NCBI GenBank assembly: GCA_951804985.1
Contig: OX638132.1
Coordinates: 90,152,696-90,216,695 of the forward strand
DNA: 64,000 nt
Reading direction: 5' to 3'
Source: Dryomyza anilis
Lineage: Eukaryota; Arthropoda; Insecta; Diptera; Dryomyzidae
A program made the position numbers and the translations under genes. The notes under the pieces are model-generated. The model was not told the origin of the DNA, did not search any database, and was given only the letters and a program-made list of their open reading frames with translations. Every line of letters begins with the position of its first letter. The stretch's first letter is position 1. Below, in pieces: positions 12,123-23,625 of the stretch.

Positions 12123-12943
12123 ATACCCTACACCTATGAGGTACAGGGTATATTAACTTTGTGCATATATTGTAACGCCCCTTAGGAGGCGTGTCTGGTA
12201 TGGAAAAGTATATATATTCTTGATCAGCTTCACTACACGAGTCCGTTTAGCCATGTCCGTCTGTCTGTCCGTCTTGCTGTCTTGCTGTCCGAATACAGAA
12301 TAACTTCAGAAATACTGATCAGAATGCGATGAAATTTGGTCTCAATATATTTTATCCAAAAGTAGGAACTAAGTTTGAAAATGAGCCAAATCGGTCAACG
12401 GACACGCCCACCTCCCATACAAGTCACTTTTATATAACTCTTTCGGAACTAATAACTCGAAAAGTATTCAAGGTATAGTTATAAAATTTAAAAGGTATTG
12501 TTAGAATTCACCTAAAAATATGTGGTCCAAAAATGGGCGTGATCCGCTCATTATCCGATCATTATTTCCCGGGTTTTCATAGTGAAAATTTGATCCGTAA
12601 ATTATTAAAATCAAATCTATGAAATATTAGCCTTATAAAATTTTGAATATAGACGTTGTTCACCCAATTATATTTTTAAATTTTTTTTTTTTCAGTTTTT
12701 TATACTTCTATATACATTTTTTAATTTATGGGGATATAAGACGTAAATTTCTGATATAAGAATAATATTCTGAGGGTGGAGAGGTTCAGCATAATTAAAA
12801 TCTTTAAAATTAAGGTGTGCAATTAAATAGCCCACATTAATATCCCCACCAAAGGTGTAGGGTATTCCATAGTCGGGCCCGACCGACTATAAAAATCCGT
12901 CCCATTTGCCCGAACTTACCCATGTGACCTAACTTTCCCAACT
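12123..12943 (+). repeat. Interspersed repeat family A, copy 1
   Basis: It starts ataccctacacct and ends near the inverted aggtgtagggtat, followed by tcgggcccgaccgactata and acccatgtgacctaac. A (GTCT/GTCC)n core is at 12257-12295. It is collinear with 25329-26161 and, inverted, with 30366-31150. There is no coding. Confidence 0.88.
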
Positions 12944-13904
12944 CGTTTCATATTACGTTATTGCAAAAATTTGAATCGAAATTTTAAGTCGTGCGCATCC
13001 ACTGCTTAGAATAAAAAAAAAATAAAGTACTGATGAAAAATAGTTTTACAAAAAAAATTGTAAATGAAATTTTTCTCAAGACTAATTTTAATATACTTTA
13101 ATATGCTAATATTCGTGTGCGTTTTTAAAATAATTGGATCTAAACTCAGAAAATTGTTATTTGTTTTGAAACTTTTTTTTTTATATATTTTTTTGGTATT
13201 TAATGATAAACAAGATATTTTGTTATGGTTAAATAGAGCATAGACCACACTTACTATCAAAATTACTAATTTTAACTATAAATCATTTTCTTATTTACCA
13301 TTCGATGCTGAAAAGTCATCCAAAAATGGTCTAAAAAATTCAAAAAATTTCGCGTTTAGATTTAAATATTTTAAAAATATATCGAAATATTAGTATTTGT
13401 CGTTATATTGTAATTGGTCTTGACAATTCAAAGAAAACTTGCGTTTATAGTTTTTTTGTAAAATAAGTTGTGTATGGAATTAAAATTTTTTTAATTCGAA
13501 AAAGTCGCTTAAAAGGGCATACATTTTCGATAGCTTATTTCTTAAAAACGTAACGTAAGAGGAAAAATCTAATTATGCAATCAAAATCAGCAACCAAGAA
13601 TTATATAGAATTGATATATGGGATGTCCATGGCAAACAATTTTTCTTGTTATGTTGAGTAGTGTCAAACTACATAGTATTATCAGAATATAAGTGAATAG
13701 AGTAAACAGTGACATTCTTTTGTTATGTGAAAATATGAATATAATGGATAATCATAATATTTTTTGTAGGGCTATGTTTTTGTGGGGCTATTTAATTTTG
13801 TGAATTCGTTTTTGGGGGTTTATTTAATTTTATTGGGGGGCTAAGTCGTAATGCCAACAAATTGTCCATAATTTTTCTGGAGAAGAAATTTAAAGAATTG
13901 TCTA
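12944..13904. other. AT-rich non-coding sequence
   Basis: The only item noted is a G-rich spot at 13770-13850 (ggggctatttaattttg repeated twice). The 84-aa minus frame is Phe/Lys/Asn-rich and not convincing. Confidence 0.5.
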
Positions 13905-14001
13905 CACTGAAAAAATAATCGTAAATATAGCAACCGATATTAATTGTATTCATTAATCAATCCATCAATGAAATTACATAATTTCATGAAAACGTTTGCT
14001 A

Positions 14002-14431
14002 CCCTAGTAGGAATTTTGGTAGGGCCATGGTCATGAAGTGATCATGTCATTATTTGAGATGATCGGGATATGACGAGGCCCACAATGTCCTTGTAACGCA
14101 GTGTCCTGATCATGTACTGACCTCAGGCCATGATCATGTACTGATCGGACAATTCCCCATTTTATTATTTACCCGACAATTGCCTTGTCAGAGCCCGAGC
14201 ATAAAAGGATTTCTCTCATTAAATCTCGATCATTGTCTGATGCTAATTTCGTTATGAAGAACAAATAATGTAGCTATGATCGGAAACATTGACTGTTTAG
14301 ATAATGTAAAACGTGCTATGGTAAGCATGATAAGGGCATGCAAAGGCAATGATCATATTTTCTTTAATAGGGCTTACCCAACGAAAACCCGATCATTTCC
14401 CGATGGCGCATTTGGCAAATTTCTACCAGGG
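14002..14431. mobile_element. MITE F1, 430 bp
   Basis: The ends CCCTAGTAGGAATTTTGG and the inverted CAAATTTCTACCAGGG are flanked by TA. The interior is rich in GATCATG/CATGATC words. It is inserted in a C-family element. Confidence 0.75.
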
Positions 14432-14436
14432 TATAT

Positions 14437-14593
14437 AAGCAATTGCGTTCGTTAATATAAATATTTGTACGTCAATGCAGCAAATAATTTAGTCGGTGTA
14501 GTTTTAGCAAATATAATTGCTGAAACTGCGCCGATTAATTAATTTGCGGCATTGACGTACAAATATTTATATTAGCAAACAGAATTGCTGATT
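14437..14593. repeat. Long hairpin with 26-bp perfect arms
   Basis: The arms 14453-14478 and 14549-14574 are exact reverse complements (core ATATTTGTACGTCAATGC). Pairing extends outward (gcaatt.cgtt) and inward (AGTTTTAGCAA / TTGCTGAAACT, with one G:U). The whole could fold into a hairpin of about 157 nt. It is probably a MITE-derived foldback; a small-RNA precursor is possible. Confidence 0.7.
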
Positions 14594-14610
14594 TAATGAA
14601 GAATAGAAAA

Positions 14611-15789
14611 TGTTTTCATTAAATTATTTTCATTAAATTATTCATTCATTAAATTATTTTTTCTCTATAGAGCAGAACTGCCCAAAAACTCAGAATATAC
14701 GAAATGTGGTTTAACTAAAATATTCAGCACACGAATTAAATCCGCCCACTACTATTCAGATAGTTATAGTTTTATTTGACAACAATTTATTTTTATCGAA
14801 ACCATTAAGTTTTCTGTTATGATTGCCACATTAGATTCATGCAAATTTTAATTAATAACACTTTTATGGAAAGCAAGTTCAACTATGATAAATTACAAAA
14901 TGTTCAAATATTATATAATTTTGTTATATTATAATATCAAGTATTATGTTTACCACTAATAATTGCCATTATGTCTGCGACAACTAAACACTTAATAAAA
15001 ATGCAATTATAATTCTCTTTGTCTTGGTTATAATAAAAATTGCTTTGGCTTAAAGAAAATAAAATTATGGCATTAAATTGCGACAATTTAATGAAGTCAA
15101 GTAACATGAAATAAAAAATAATAATAATTTTTTGATGCGCATTGAAGCTTATACGCTCAAAGGTTAAATATTTGACATGAGTTTGTATTTTTTATGAGCT
15201 ATGATGTCATTTCATATTTTGTCTTTAAAATGTTTGTAAAATAAATGAGATGTAGTTGTTTGCATGGTCGTAAATTTCAGCTCGAATAATTTCTATATTT
15301 GTTTGTTAGAGGCAATTCAATCAAAATGTTGTTAATAAAAGGCAAATATAGCGCATAGTTTTAGATACACTTATTTTTTTTACATTTCAAAAAATTAATT
15401 ATATAGCATTTTTATGTTTGGAAATAATGCTGCTGCTATCTACGAAAATGCGCCAACATTTGAATTCTGATGTTTAGAGAGAGAGTTCTCTGTAGGACGT
15501 AAAAGCAAGGTCATAAATAAATACAAGAAAATAAACGTTAACTTAAAGTTAAATTGTGCGTTTCACAGATAAAATGACGGACAGGGATTGAAGAGTGACG
15601 GCAAGGCAAGAAAGATTTTGTTACGAACTGCTGCACCATAACTGTAACTAGTATAAACTGTTCTAAGAACTTCGGGAGTATGAATTATGAAATGACAATA
15701 TCAACATACCCTACCCAATAATAATAGTAACTGTCAAAAGTGCAAAAGTGTCAAATCAGAGCATAGTATTTCATATTTTTATTAATAAA
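14611..15789. other. AT-rich non-coding sequence
   Basis: No frames over 60 codons and no recognised repeats, apart from a short GAGA run at 15478-15490. Confidence 0.5.
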
Positions 15790-16135
15790 ATATCAAAATA
15801 ACGAATATATTCGTAAAGTTACGATTATTTCCATTTAAAATGCGAATATATTCGTAACATTTACGAATATATTCATAACATTTTTAATTCGTGCGTAAGT
15901 ATTATGAATGTGTTTATAATTTTAAGAATGTTTCATAAAATGTTCGAATGCTGTCGTTAAAAGTACGAGTATTTCGTAAAATTTACGAATATATTAATAA
16001 AATTAACGAATATATTCGTAAAAAGGTACAAATATATTCAATAAAGTCCGAAATATATTAATCTATCGTATTATGTACGAATAGTTTCGTAAAATACTCA
16101 AATAAAATTCGAAATTTTTTCATAAATTTACGTAA
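15790..16135. repeat. Array of TTACGAATATATTCGTAA-type palindromes
   Basis: At least six complete or partial copies of an 18-bp palindrome (acgaatatattcgtaa core) with variable spacers. It leads directly into the triplicated 160-bp repeat. Confidence 0.75.
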
Positions 16136-16146
16136 ATTTTTTCGTG

Positions 16147-16630
16147 TATTTTACGAAATATATCGTAAATAAATTTCACAAATTTCTTCGTAAAATACAC
16201 GAAAGATTTCGTGTATATTAAACTGAATTTATTATGAGTGCATTGGTGTAATTCCAGTAGTTTTATCTTTATTCAATACACAAACCTAAGACTATATTTT
16301 ATTGTTTTAGTATTTTACGAAATATATCGTAAATAAATTTCACAAATTTCTTCGTAAAATACACGAACGATTTCATGTATTTTAAACTGAATTTATTATG
16401 AGTGCATTGGTGTAATTCCAGTAGTTTTATCTTTATTCAATACACAAACCTAAAACTATATTTTATTATTTTACGAAATATATCGTAAATAAATTTCACA
16501 AATTTCTTCGTAAAATACACGAACGATTTCATGTATTTTAAACTGAATTTATTATGAGTGCATTGGTGTAATTCCAGTAGTTTTATCTTTATTCAATACA
16601 CAAACCTAAAACTATATTTTATTGTTTTAG
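16147..16630 (+). repeat. Tandem triplication, 156-164-bp unit
   Basis: Units are at 16147-16310, 16311-16466 and 16467-16630, almost identical. Units 2 and 3 share gatttcatgtattttaaac while unit 1 has gatttcgtgtatattaaac. Each unit carries an inverted pair around tattttacgaa...ttcgtaaaata. In unit 1 the stem extends to a perfect 17 bp. Confidence 0.92.
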
Positions 16631-19019
16631 CAATAAATGGCCATAAGAGTGTCTTGCACTTCTTGGTCAATAAACAATTGCATCTTTATTTTCCATTTCA
16701 CATGGAGCTTAATTTTTAACTAATTAAAAAAGTGACAATTTACTATTAAATGTTTATATTTTGTATTTCACCAGTTAAAGCAATGTCTTGGTGATAATTT
16801 TAAATCATTTTTAAATTATTAAAGTTAATGCTTTAATTATTTTTGTGGAATATTCACTAAGATATCTAGTAAAAACCCTTGTTTCTCGAAATGTACAATG
16901 TGTGACTTACACCACTCTGACTTTAACCGCCTCAATTGTCAACGTATCTTCACATAGCATCTTTTCACGCATATTTCACCGTTAAAAAAAGTGCATCAGT
17001 TATTTTGAATGCCATTGATATTGCCTTGTAGCGTAACAACAATGGCAAAAAATAAAATGTTTAAGTGCCGTGGTTAAAAATTCCATTTAACCATAGCACT
17101 CAAACACTTTGTTAAACATGTTTTATGTTGAATATGCCTAGGAGCACATTTAAAATGTATCGTTCGTTTGTTTACTTTGAGAATTTAGAACAGGTGATTT
17201 GGAAAAAAAAAATATAAAAAATAATATTTAAAATCAATTTTGCATGAAACGTATTATGTTTGCTAAAATATTTTTTGAATTTAGGGACTTTTAAAATAAT
17301 TATGTTTATATAAGCAAAAGTTATAAAATGAATACCAAAATAATTTTAAAAATTTTGATTTAAGGTAGTAACAGCCAATTAAATTCGGAAAATGTATGGC
17401 TGCAAACATCAATATGTTTCCTGTATGCAGAATTTTATTATCGTCCAAAACGCAGACTGTTATGTTACATTCATACGCACGTAAATTTCTCTGAAAACAC
17501 ATTCAATTGAATAAGTTAAAGTATATTGAATATTAACTATTAATTATGCTTCATTTTCTAAAACATTCGTTATATGCATTGTTGTTTAGGAGTTGTAAAC
17601 GTTTAAAGATTGGACTGTTACGTTACATTATGTGGAAATTGATTTTAAGTTCTCTAACATTGTTGAAAAGTCTGCTATTTGGTAAGCTTTAGTAAGCAAT
17701 TTATAATTTAAATTTTAATAACGCTAAAATCATATTTTTTTTTAGTACAATTGAAGCAAAAATGTTCAAACTGTTATGTTACAAAATAAAGACTGTTACG
17801 TTACCCGTGCCATAATTTTTCAGATAAAAATGCTACTATGGTTAAATTTCACAATAAATAACATTAATTCATTATTTTTACGATTAGACATTCTAAAAGT
17901 TCCATGAAATCGACATTTAAAGAAATCAACAATACTGTAATTATTCATTAAACTTATGGTTTCGCTTTTTGCGTCTGGGTCCATATTCTAAATATTTCAC
18001 ATTGTTATATCATAAATACCCTCAAGCTAATCTACTGGATACTCGAGAATTTATATAAAACCGTTCTTAGGTAGGTCCATTTATATATTCAAATTTTTGT
18101 TTCAAATTTTGTTTTACTGCGTTCAATTTCATTTAAATATTACAAAAATAATCGGAAACAGAAAATCTGGGAATCGATTGATTCTTATAAAATCAATAAT
18201 ACTTTATTATAATAAATCGATCAAAATATTTTATAGTTCTATGCTATAGAGCAATGAGAATTGTTTCCAATTTTTCGAGAATACGAAATAGTGACAAGTT
18301 GAGTTTGTGACGCCTGCAATAATAGGGCTATTTATACAATAGAATAAAAATGTATACAATTGAATATACGCCATTGATTACTACTTTTCAACGATATATA
18401 GTTTTCTGAAATATGTGTTACCGATTTTAGACGAAAGTTGTTGCAAACGAAACTCAGTCACACGATATTACAAAAGATTCATGATTTGAGGATTAAATTA
18501 GGAACATATTTTAGAATAGGTTCTAGAGAAAATACATTTTTTTAAATTGTGCGTAAAAGAACCAGTTGGATTATAGATATTTTTCTACAAAAATCTACGC
18601 TGATTAAAAAGAACGCGAAAAGGTTTTAGAGTGGTAATAGTCGCTTTCAGAGATCGGAAATAACTAATAACTAATTTCACTGAGAGATATTATTTTTCAA
18701 AAAATATAAAGGTCTTTGGTGGAAAGATATTTTTTATTTTAAAAATAAAGGTCTATGGCTGAGTGATAATTATTGTTTAAAAAAATTTAGATCATAGTTA
18801 AGAGAAATTTTTATTATAATGTTGAGAGTTATATGAAAACTTTTATTTTAAAAGTCTTTGCTTAATGGTTAGGATATTGGCATGGTGAGGATATTGGCAT
18901 GGTTGTTACTGGACAGAAAAATTCAAATGGTATCATTTATAGGGAATTTTTTGTTGTTGCAGAAATTGATTGAGGAAACATACAAATTTGTTGTTAAAAA
19001 ATGTTGAATTCGAAATTTT
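16631..19019. other. AT-rich non-coding sequence
   Basis: It holds the ACTGTTAYGTTAC cluster and otherwise nothing. The 73-aa minus frame at 17281-17502 includes one of those motifs and has no domain. Confidence 0.45.
17456..17804 (+). repeat. Four spaced ACTGTTAYGTTAC motifs
   Basis: Exact 13-mers with one Y position occur at 17456, 17614, 17770 and 17792. Spacing is irregular (158, 156, 22). They could be relics of a tandem repeat of about 157 bp or a cluster of binding sites. Confidence 0.6.
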
Positions 19020-20090
19020 CATTGTTATTGTCTTCAATTTTTTTTCTCGAAAAGGATGATTTGAACTTTGCGTTGTTTTTGTTGTTCAAAAAATTTGTTT
19101 AACAATTTTATTTTCGAAAATTTTCGAACATTGTTGTTTTTGTCGAATGGATTTTTTTGGAAAATGATAGACTCAAACATTACATTGCGTTCTTCTTGTC
19201 GTCTAATTTTTTTTTTCGAAATTTTTCGAACTTTGCTGTTTTTGTCGAATACATTTTTTTTTTTTGAAAATGGTGTCGTTCAATTTCTTTTTAATATTTT
19301 TTTTTTTCGAAAATTTTCGAACATTGTTGTTTTTGTCGAATGGATTTTTTTGGAAAATGATGGATCAAACATTGCGTTGTTCTTGTCGTCTACATTTTTT
19401 TTTTTGAACTTTGTTGTTTTTGTCGAATACATTTTTTTTTTGAAAATTTTAATTTTAAACATAGCGTTATTTATGTAATACAGTTTTTTATTTAGAAAAT
19501 TTTCGAAAATTGTTATTGTCTTCCAATTTTTTTTTTCGAAAATGATGATTTTAAACATTGCGTTGTTTTTGTCGTTCAAACTTTTTTTTTAATGTTTATT
19601 TTCGAAAATTTTCTAACATTGTTGTTTTTATCGAATGGATTTTTTTTTGAAAATGATGGATTCAAACATTGCGTTGTTCTTATCGTCTAAATTTTTTTTT
19701 CGAACATTTTTGAACTTTGTTTTTTTGAAAATGTTAATTTTAAACATAGCGTTATTTTTGTAGTCCATTTTTTTTTATAATTTTTTATTTCGAAAGTTTT
19801 CGAAAATTGTTATTGTCTTCCAAATTTTTTTCGAAAATGATGATTTTGAATTTTGCATTGTTTTTCTCGTTCAAAAATTTGTTTTGACAATTTTTTTGTC
19901 GAAAATTTTAGAACATTTTTGTTCATTTTTTGGAAAATGATGGATTGCGTTATTCTTGTCGTCCAAAAATTGTTTTTAATTATTTTTCGAATACATTTAT
20001 TTTTTGGAAAATAGTAATTTTGAACATAGCGTTGTTTTTGTCGTCCAATTTTTTATTTCGAAAATTTCCGAAAACTTTGAAAATTTTTTA
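19020..20090 (+). repeat. Degenerate T-rich minisatellite
   Basis: Repeated blocks of ttttcgaaaattttcgaaca, ttgttgtttttgtcgaatgg and aaacattgcgttgttcttgt, in degenerate units of about 90-190 bp. The 136-aa (+) and 99-aa (-) frames are products of this repeat. Confidence 0.85.
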
Positions 20091-21059
20091 AAGATTTTTT
20101 TTACTCGATAAAAAATGTGTTTGATTTTTGCTTTTAAGGTTTTATTTTCAAATATGAAGTCATCTGAAAAGAGAATTGTTCATTAACTTCTCAGATTCCC
20201 AAAAATTACGAATGAGAAATGTACAAATGAGAAATATGTCATACATTTATATCTCTCGCTTTTCCACCGAAACCGAAAATTAAAAAAAAAAGGTTTCTCA
20301 GACCAAAATGGAAATATTTCAAAAATAAAGTTTTCTCACAGACCGAAACCAAAAAGTTTTCGCAATTTTCTGCGAGAATTCAGCACAACATAGAAATATA
20401 CATGGGCAGAGAAGCCTGAACAAAATTATGATATGTTTTTTTTAATACAATTTTGTGGTTTTTTTCACAGAGAAACCGATTACACGACAAGATTCAGCAA
20501 CCTTTAAGGGTTAAGATGTGAAAATATGGACCAGTTGGCAACTCTGGAAGTTCCTTTTTCAAGGTGATATGTCATATTTTTGATAAATGAGTCACGTTTG
20601 TGCGGTTTTCACGATAATTCACGAACGTGATTTTTCTCAGACCAAAAGTTTTTTTTTGTTTTCGTTAGTTTTTGGTTTTTCGCCGATTTCTTTAATAAAT
20701 GTTATTTAGTGACAGTTATCAAGGAACCTCGGAAAAGGTTAATCTGAACTCTAGTTGCTTCAATAGAACTTCTTTGGAACTGAATGTTTTGTTGGGGCCT
20801 GCGAGTGGTAATATTCACCGAACATATTTTAAAAATATATTTTTGTATATCACACATTTTCCGTTGACGCCAATCAATTGATTTGAAAATGTTTATCTTG
20901 CGACTGTCATTAATATTTTTTTAAAGTTATCTATTTTTTGTAATTTTAGTGAATAAACATCGGACAATTTTATTAACTTAGACGTGTAAAACTTGTAAAA
21001 AGTGCTTTCGACACTGCGCCTAAATGTCGCATTATAAACAACATTGTTTTCCACTTTGC
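20091..21059. other. Non-coding sequence upstream of the GC-rich promoter
   Basis: ccgaaaccgaaaattaaa-like words (20270-20360) repeat loosely. The 60-aa frame at 20699-20881 has no supporting feature. Confidence 0.45.
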
Positions 21060-21468
21060 CCGAATAGACAGACGACTATGTCTTAATGTCTGTCTGTCTG
21101 TTTTTTCTGTCTGTAACTCATGTGCAACATGCGATGCAATGCAGAGATTTCCAACGGCGCTGCCAACCTGTTTGCGTCCGCATAGCAGCTGTTGTTAACG
21201 TGACATGAGGCGGCGGCCGAGCGAGGTCTTTTAAGGTAAGCTTGAACTTCAAATGTTCATGCCAAGCTCATTTCGCAATGAAGCATTGAGCGGGTGCAGT
21301 GGAGTGGAGTAGAGCGCACAGAGCCAGAGCGCAAATGAGTGAATACAACGTAAGCAGTCGCCTCGTTTACGTTGCTCTCCAACGTTTACTTACGTCGTTT
21401 GTATGCATGCGGTATTCAAGCAAATAACACATGCGCGCCGCGCCGGCTTTCGCCAGTGCGCCAAGCAG
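21060..21468 (+). promoter_or_regulatory. GC-rich promoter-proximal region
   Basis: GC- and CpG-rich sequence lies upstream of the Inr. It has a CAGCTG E-box, several GAG/GTGGAGTGGAG purine runs, repeated ACGTT/ACGTAA motifs around 21340-21400 and a (TGTC)n run near 21090. The composition is that of a proximal promoter or enhancer. Specific factors cannot be assigned from sequence alone. Confidence 0.35.
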
Positions 21469-21503
21469 TCAGTTCAGCACAGTGTCTGCAAAGAGACGGT
21501 CGT
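21469..21503 (+). promoter_or_regulatory. TATA-less core promoter, Inr plus DPE
   Basis: TCAGTT (21469-21474) is a perfect Drosophila-type Inr (TCAKTY) with A+1 at 21471. GGTCGT at 21498-21503 sits exactly at +28 to +33 and matches the DPE consensus RGWYVT at every position. There is no TATA box at -30. The surrounding 21.1-22.3 kb is unusually GC- and CpG-rich for this window. It is probably a distal promoter for the gene at 55 kb, or for a non-coding RNA. Confidence 0.6.
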
Positions 21504-22312
21504 GGTCGGTCTTTGTAATCGTTGAAATTTGTTAAAATTTGTTTGGTATTTAGTTTTTTTTTTTTAATATTTAAACGATTTTGTTGTTGCAACAAACGTT
21601 TCTAGTTGTCGAACGTGTTGGCGTGTGGCGCAGATACATCGTGGTGCGCATCTCAAAGATAGAAATCGCAGTTAAACGTTTTTCTTTTTCATACAGTTTA
21701 TTTCAATTGTGATTTCGTTTTTATGTTGTTTGCAATTTGCGCGTGTTTTAAGTAAAAAGACTTTTAAGTGTTTTGCTGTCATTAGACCCACTAGGGTTTA
21801 TTCTTCTTGTCAATGTCAGACTTTAATGCATTTAATTAAGATTTTATTGACAGCACAGTTTTGAAGTAATAATTGCACGTCTTTATTTGCTGAGAAAGTG
21901 TTAAAAATTGGCAGCCAAACAGAAACAAGTTCATTGGCATTGCATGCAATTCGCTGCAGTAATACAAAATTGCAAAAGCAATAATACCTGAAAAACCCAA
22001 ACCCAACAACAATACCAATAACAAAATACAAGTATGTATTGCCTAGAAGTGAAAGGAGCCCAATAAAAATCGGTCGAAAGTAAAACCTGCCGCGCGGCAC
22101 TATTAACCGAGTGACTGGATTTTGCGAGTCATCTGAGGCGTCGTTAATTTGTCTTTTTTTGTTGATTTTTTTTTTTTTTTGAAGAAATACAAGAAAAAGT
22201 AATAATAAATTAATACTCAACGGGTGTATATTGCAAAAACTGTACTATTGGATATTACAAACTTGTGCAGACAGTTTAAAATATTATAAAGGATTATTTT
22301 ATATAAAATGTG
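21471..22312 (+). other. Probable non-coding distal first exon
   Basis: This sequence follows the Inr/DPE promoter. No sense ORF of note exists. Candidate splice donors are at 21752 (weak), 22032 (caa|gtatgt) and 22313 (tg|gtaagt, the best). Another strong donor, aag|gtaagc at 21236, lies upstream of the Inr and suggests a second, slightly more distal first exon between about 21060 and 21235. The antisense 134-aa frame here is Leu/Phe/Lys-rich and is not taken as a gene. Confidence 0.35.
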
Positions 22313-22639
22313 GTAAGTTTTAAACTTTTGTTAATATCTTCTTTAATGAGAGCAAATATTACTTATTTAATAAAATATAATACTTTTCAGAATTAATTTT
22401 CTAAGGAAAACTGATCTCGGGAAAAATATATCTGGGAAGAAAAATCTAAAAAAAAATATTTCGGGGAAATATTAGAATCGCATCGAAGAATTGTCTTGAG
22501 GAAGAATTGTCCGAAAAAGAATAGTTCGACGAAGTATTTTCCGGTTTGCATCGATATTTGCACACAGAAAATTCGTTTTCTGTAATGAAGTTGGGTGATG
22601 TTAGTTGTAACAACCAACATCATTCGGTTAATGCAAAAT

Positions 22640-23290
22640 TTCTACACCCAAAGAACGAATCAGTTGCGGCAACCGTATTTTTTTGCCAACCGATCTAATT
22701 AGTTCTGTCAACATTCGACTGATTCAGTTGTTGCAACAACGCGTATCAGTTCACACAACTAATGAATACAATTGACACAATCAATTTGTTTAGTTGTGGT
22801 AGCCAATTTAATTATAAGAAATTGCTTTTAAACAAAATAACTGATTTCGCAGTTGAATCAAATAAATATTGGTTGCTACAACCTATTATAACTAACTTTC
22901 TGTTAAGTCAACTAAATATTGGTTATGTCTCATTTTGAATTTAGTAGCCGTAGCAATGGAAATAAAAAAGTTGAAAATTAATAATAGTTGGTTACGCTTC
23001 ATACTATTATTTATCATAAATGAATTTCAGTTGAGGCTGACTACATTTGTTAGATGCAAATGAATATTCGATGAAACAACTGAACGAAAAGCTAATATTT
23101 TTTTGTGTTTACAAATATTATTCTATATTTAGTCTAATATTAGCCTATATATTTAACAGAATATTAGCCTATACAAATTTGGTTGGAGTCCAAACTACAA
23201 CACTTTTAGTTTTGACTAAAAAACCGACTAAGCGGTTGGGAAAACCGAATAATTTGGCTAGTTGATTGGCGCAACAAATCTCCATTCTGT
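22640..23290. mobile_element. MITE G, copy 1
   Basis: It is rich in repeated, inverted TTGCCAACC / GGTTGC.ACAAC and AACTGAAT words. The right end region ttggcgcaacaaatctccattctgtgtg recurs inverted at 42237. The 72-aa frame at 23047-23265 is repeat-derived. Confidence 0.6.
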
Positions 23291-23410
23291 GTGTGGAACT
23301 ATTTTATAAGTTAGGAATAACAGCTTTTTAAAAGTTTTGTGTTTATATAGTTGCCACATCTTGTTGTCGAATAGACATCTGCATAAATATATTTGAAGTT
23401 CTTTCTACGA

Positions 23411-23625
23411 AATATTGTTGCATTTTGCAATGGCAGTCTGCTGTATTATAGTGAAGTCTGCTCCAGCTACTTCACATCACTTTGTTTCATTGGTCAAGAC
23501 ATTTTTTTTTCAAGACATTCAATGTCTTTAAAAACAAAAACAAATGACACTACTGTCGCTGCAACGAATAGAGTGAGTGCAGCGAATGAGCGCAACGGGT
23601 AACGTGTGAGAAGACGAACATTGAA
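23411..23625 (+). repeat. Repeat H, copy 2
   Basis: Counterpart of 5312-5534, with tatagtgaagtctg, aagacattcaatgtctt and acaaatgacactac blocks. The frames at 23393-23602 and 23494-23697 fall here and are not supported as genes. Confidence 0.6.

Larger units (their letters stand above)
13905..14610. mobile_element. C-family remnant containing MITE F1 and a long hairpin
   Basis: The left end is actgaaaaaataatcgtaaa-like with aatatagcaac, as in the C element at 56.8 kb. It is interrupted by F1 (14002-14431). The right part contains the hairpin at 14437-14593. The right terminus is not clear. Confidence 0.5.

Noticed and set aside
19068..19579. 136-aa (+) and 99-aa (-) frames
   Set aside because: Both derive from the T-rich minisatellite, with Phe/Leu/Ser or Lys/Asn runs on opposite strands of the same repeat.
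21816..22220. 134-aa minus frame with hydrophobic stretches
   Set aside because: Antisense to the GC-rich leader; Lys/Phe/Leu-rich with a poly-Lys run from an A/T tract, and no promoter on that strand.
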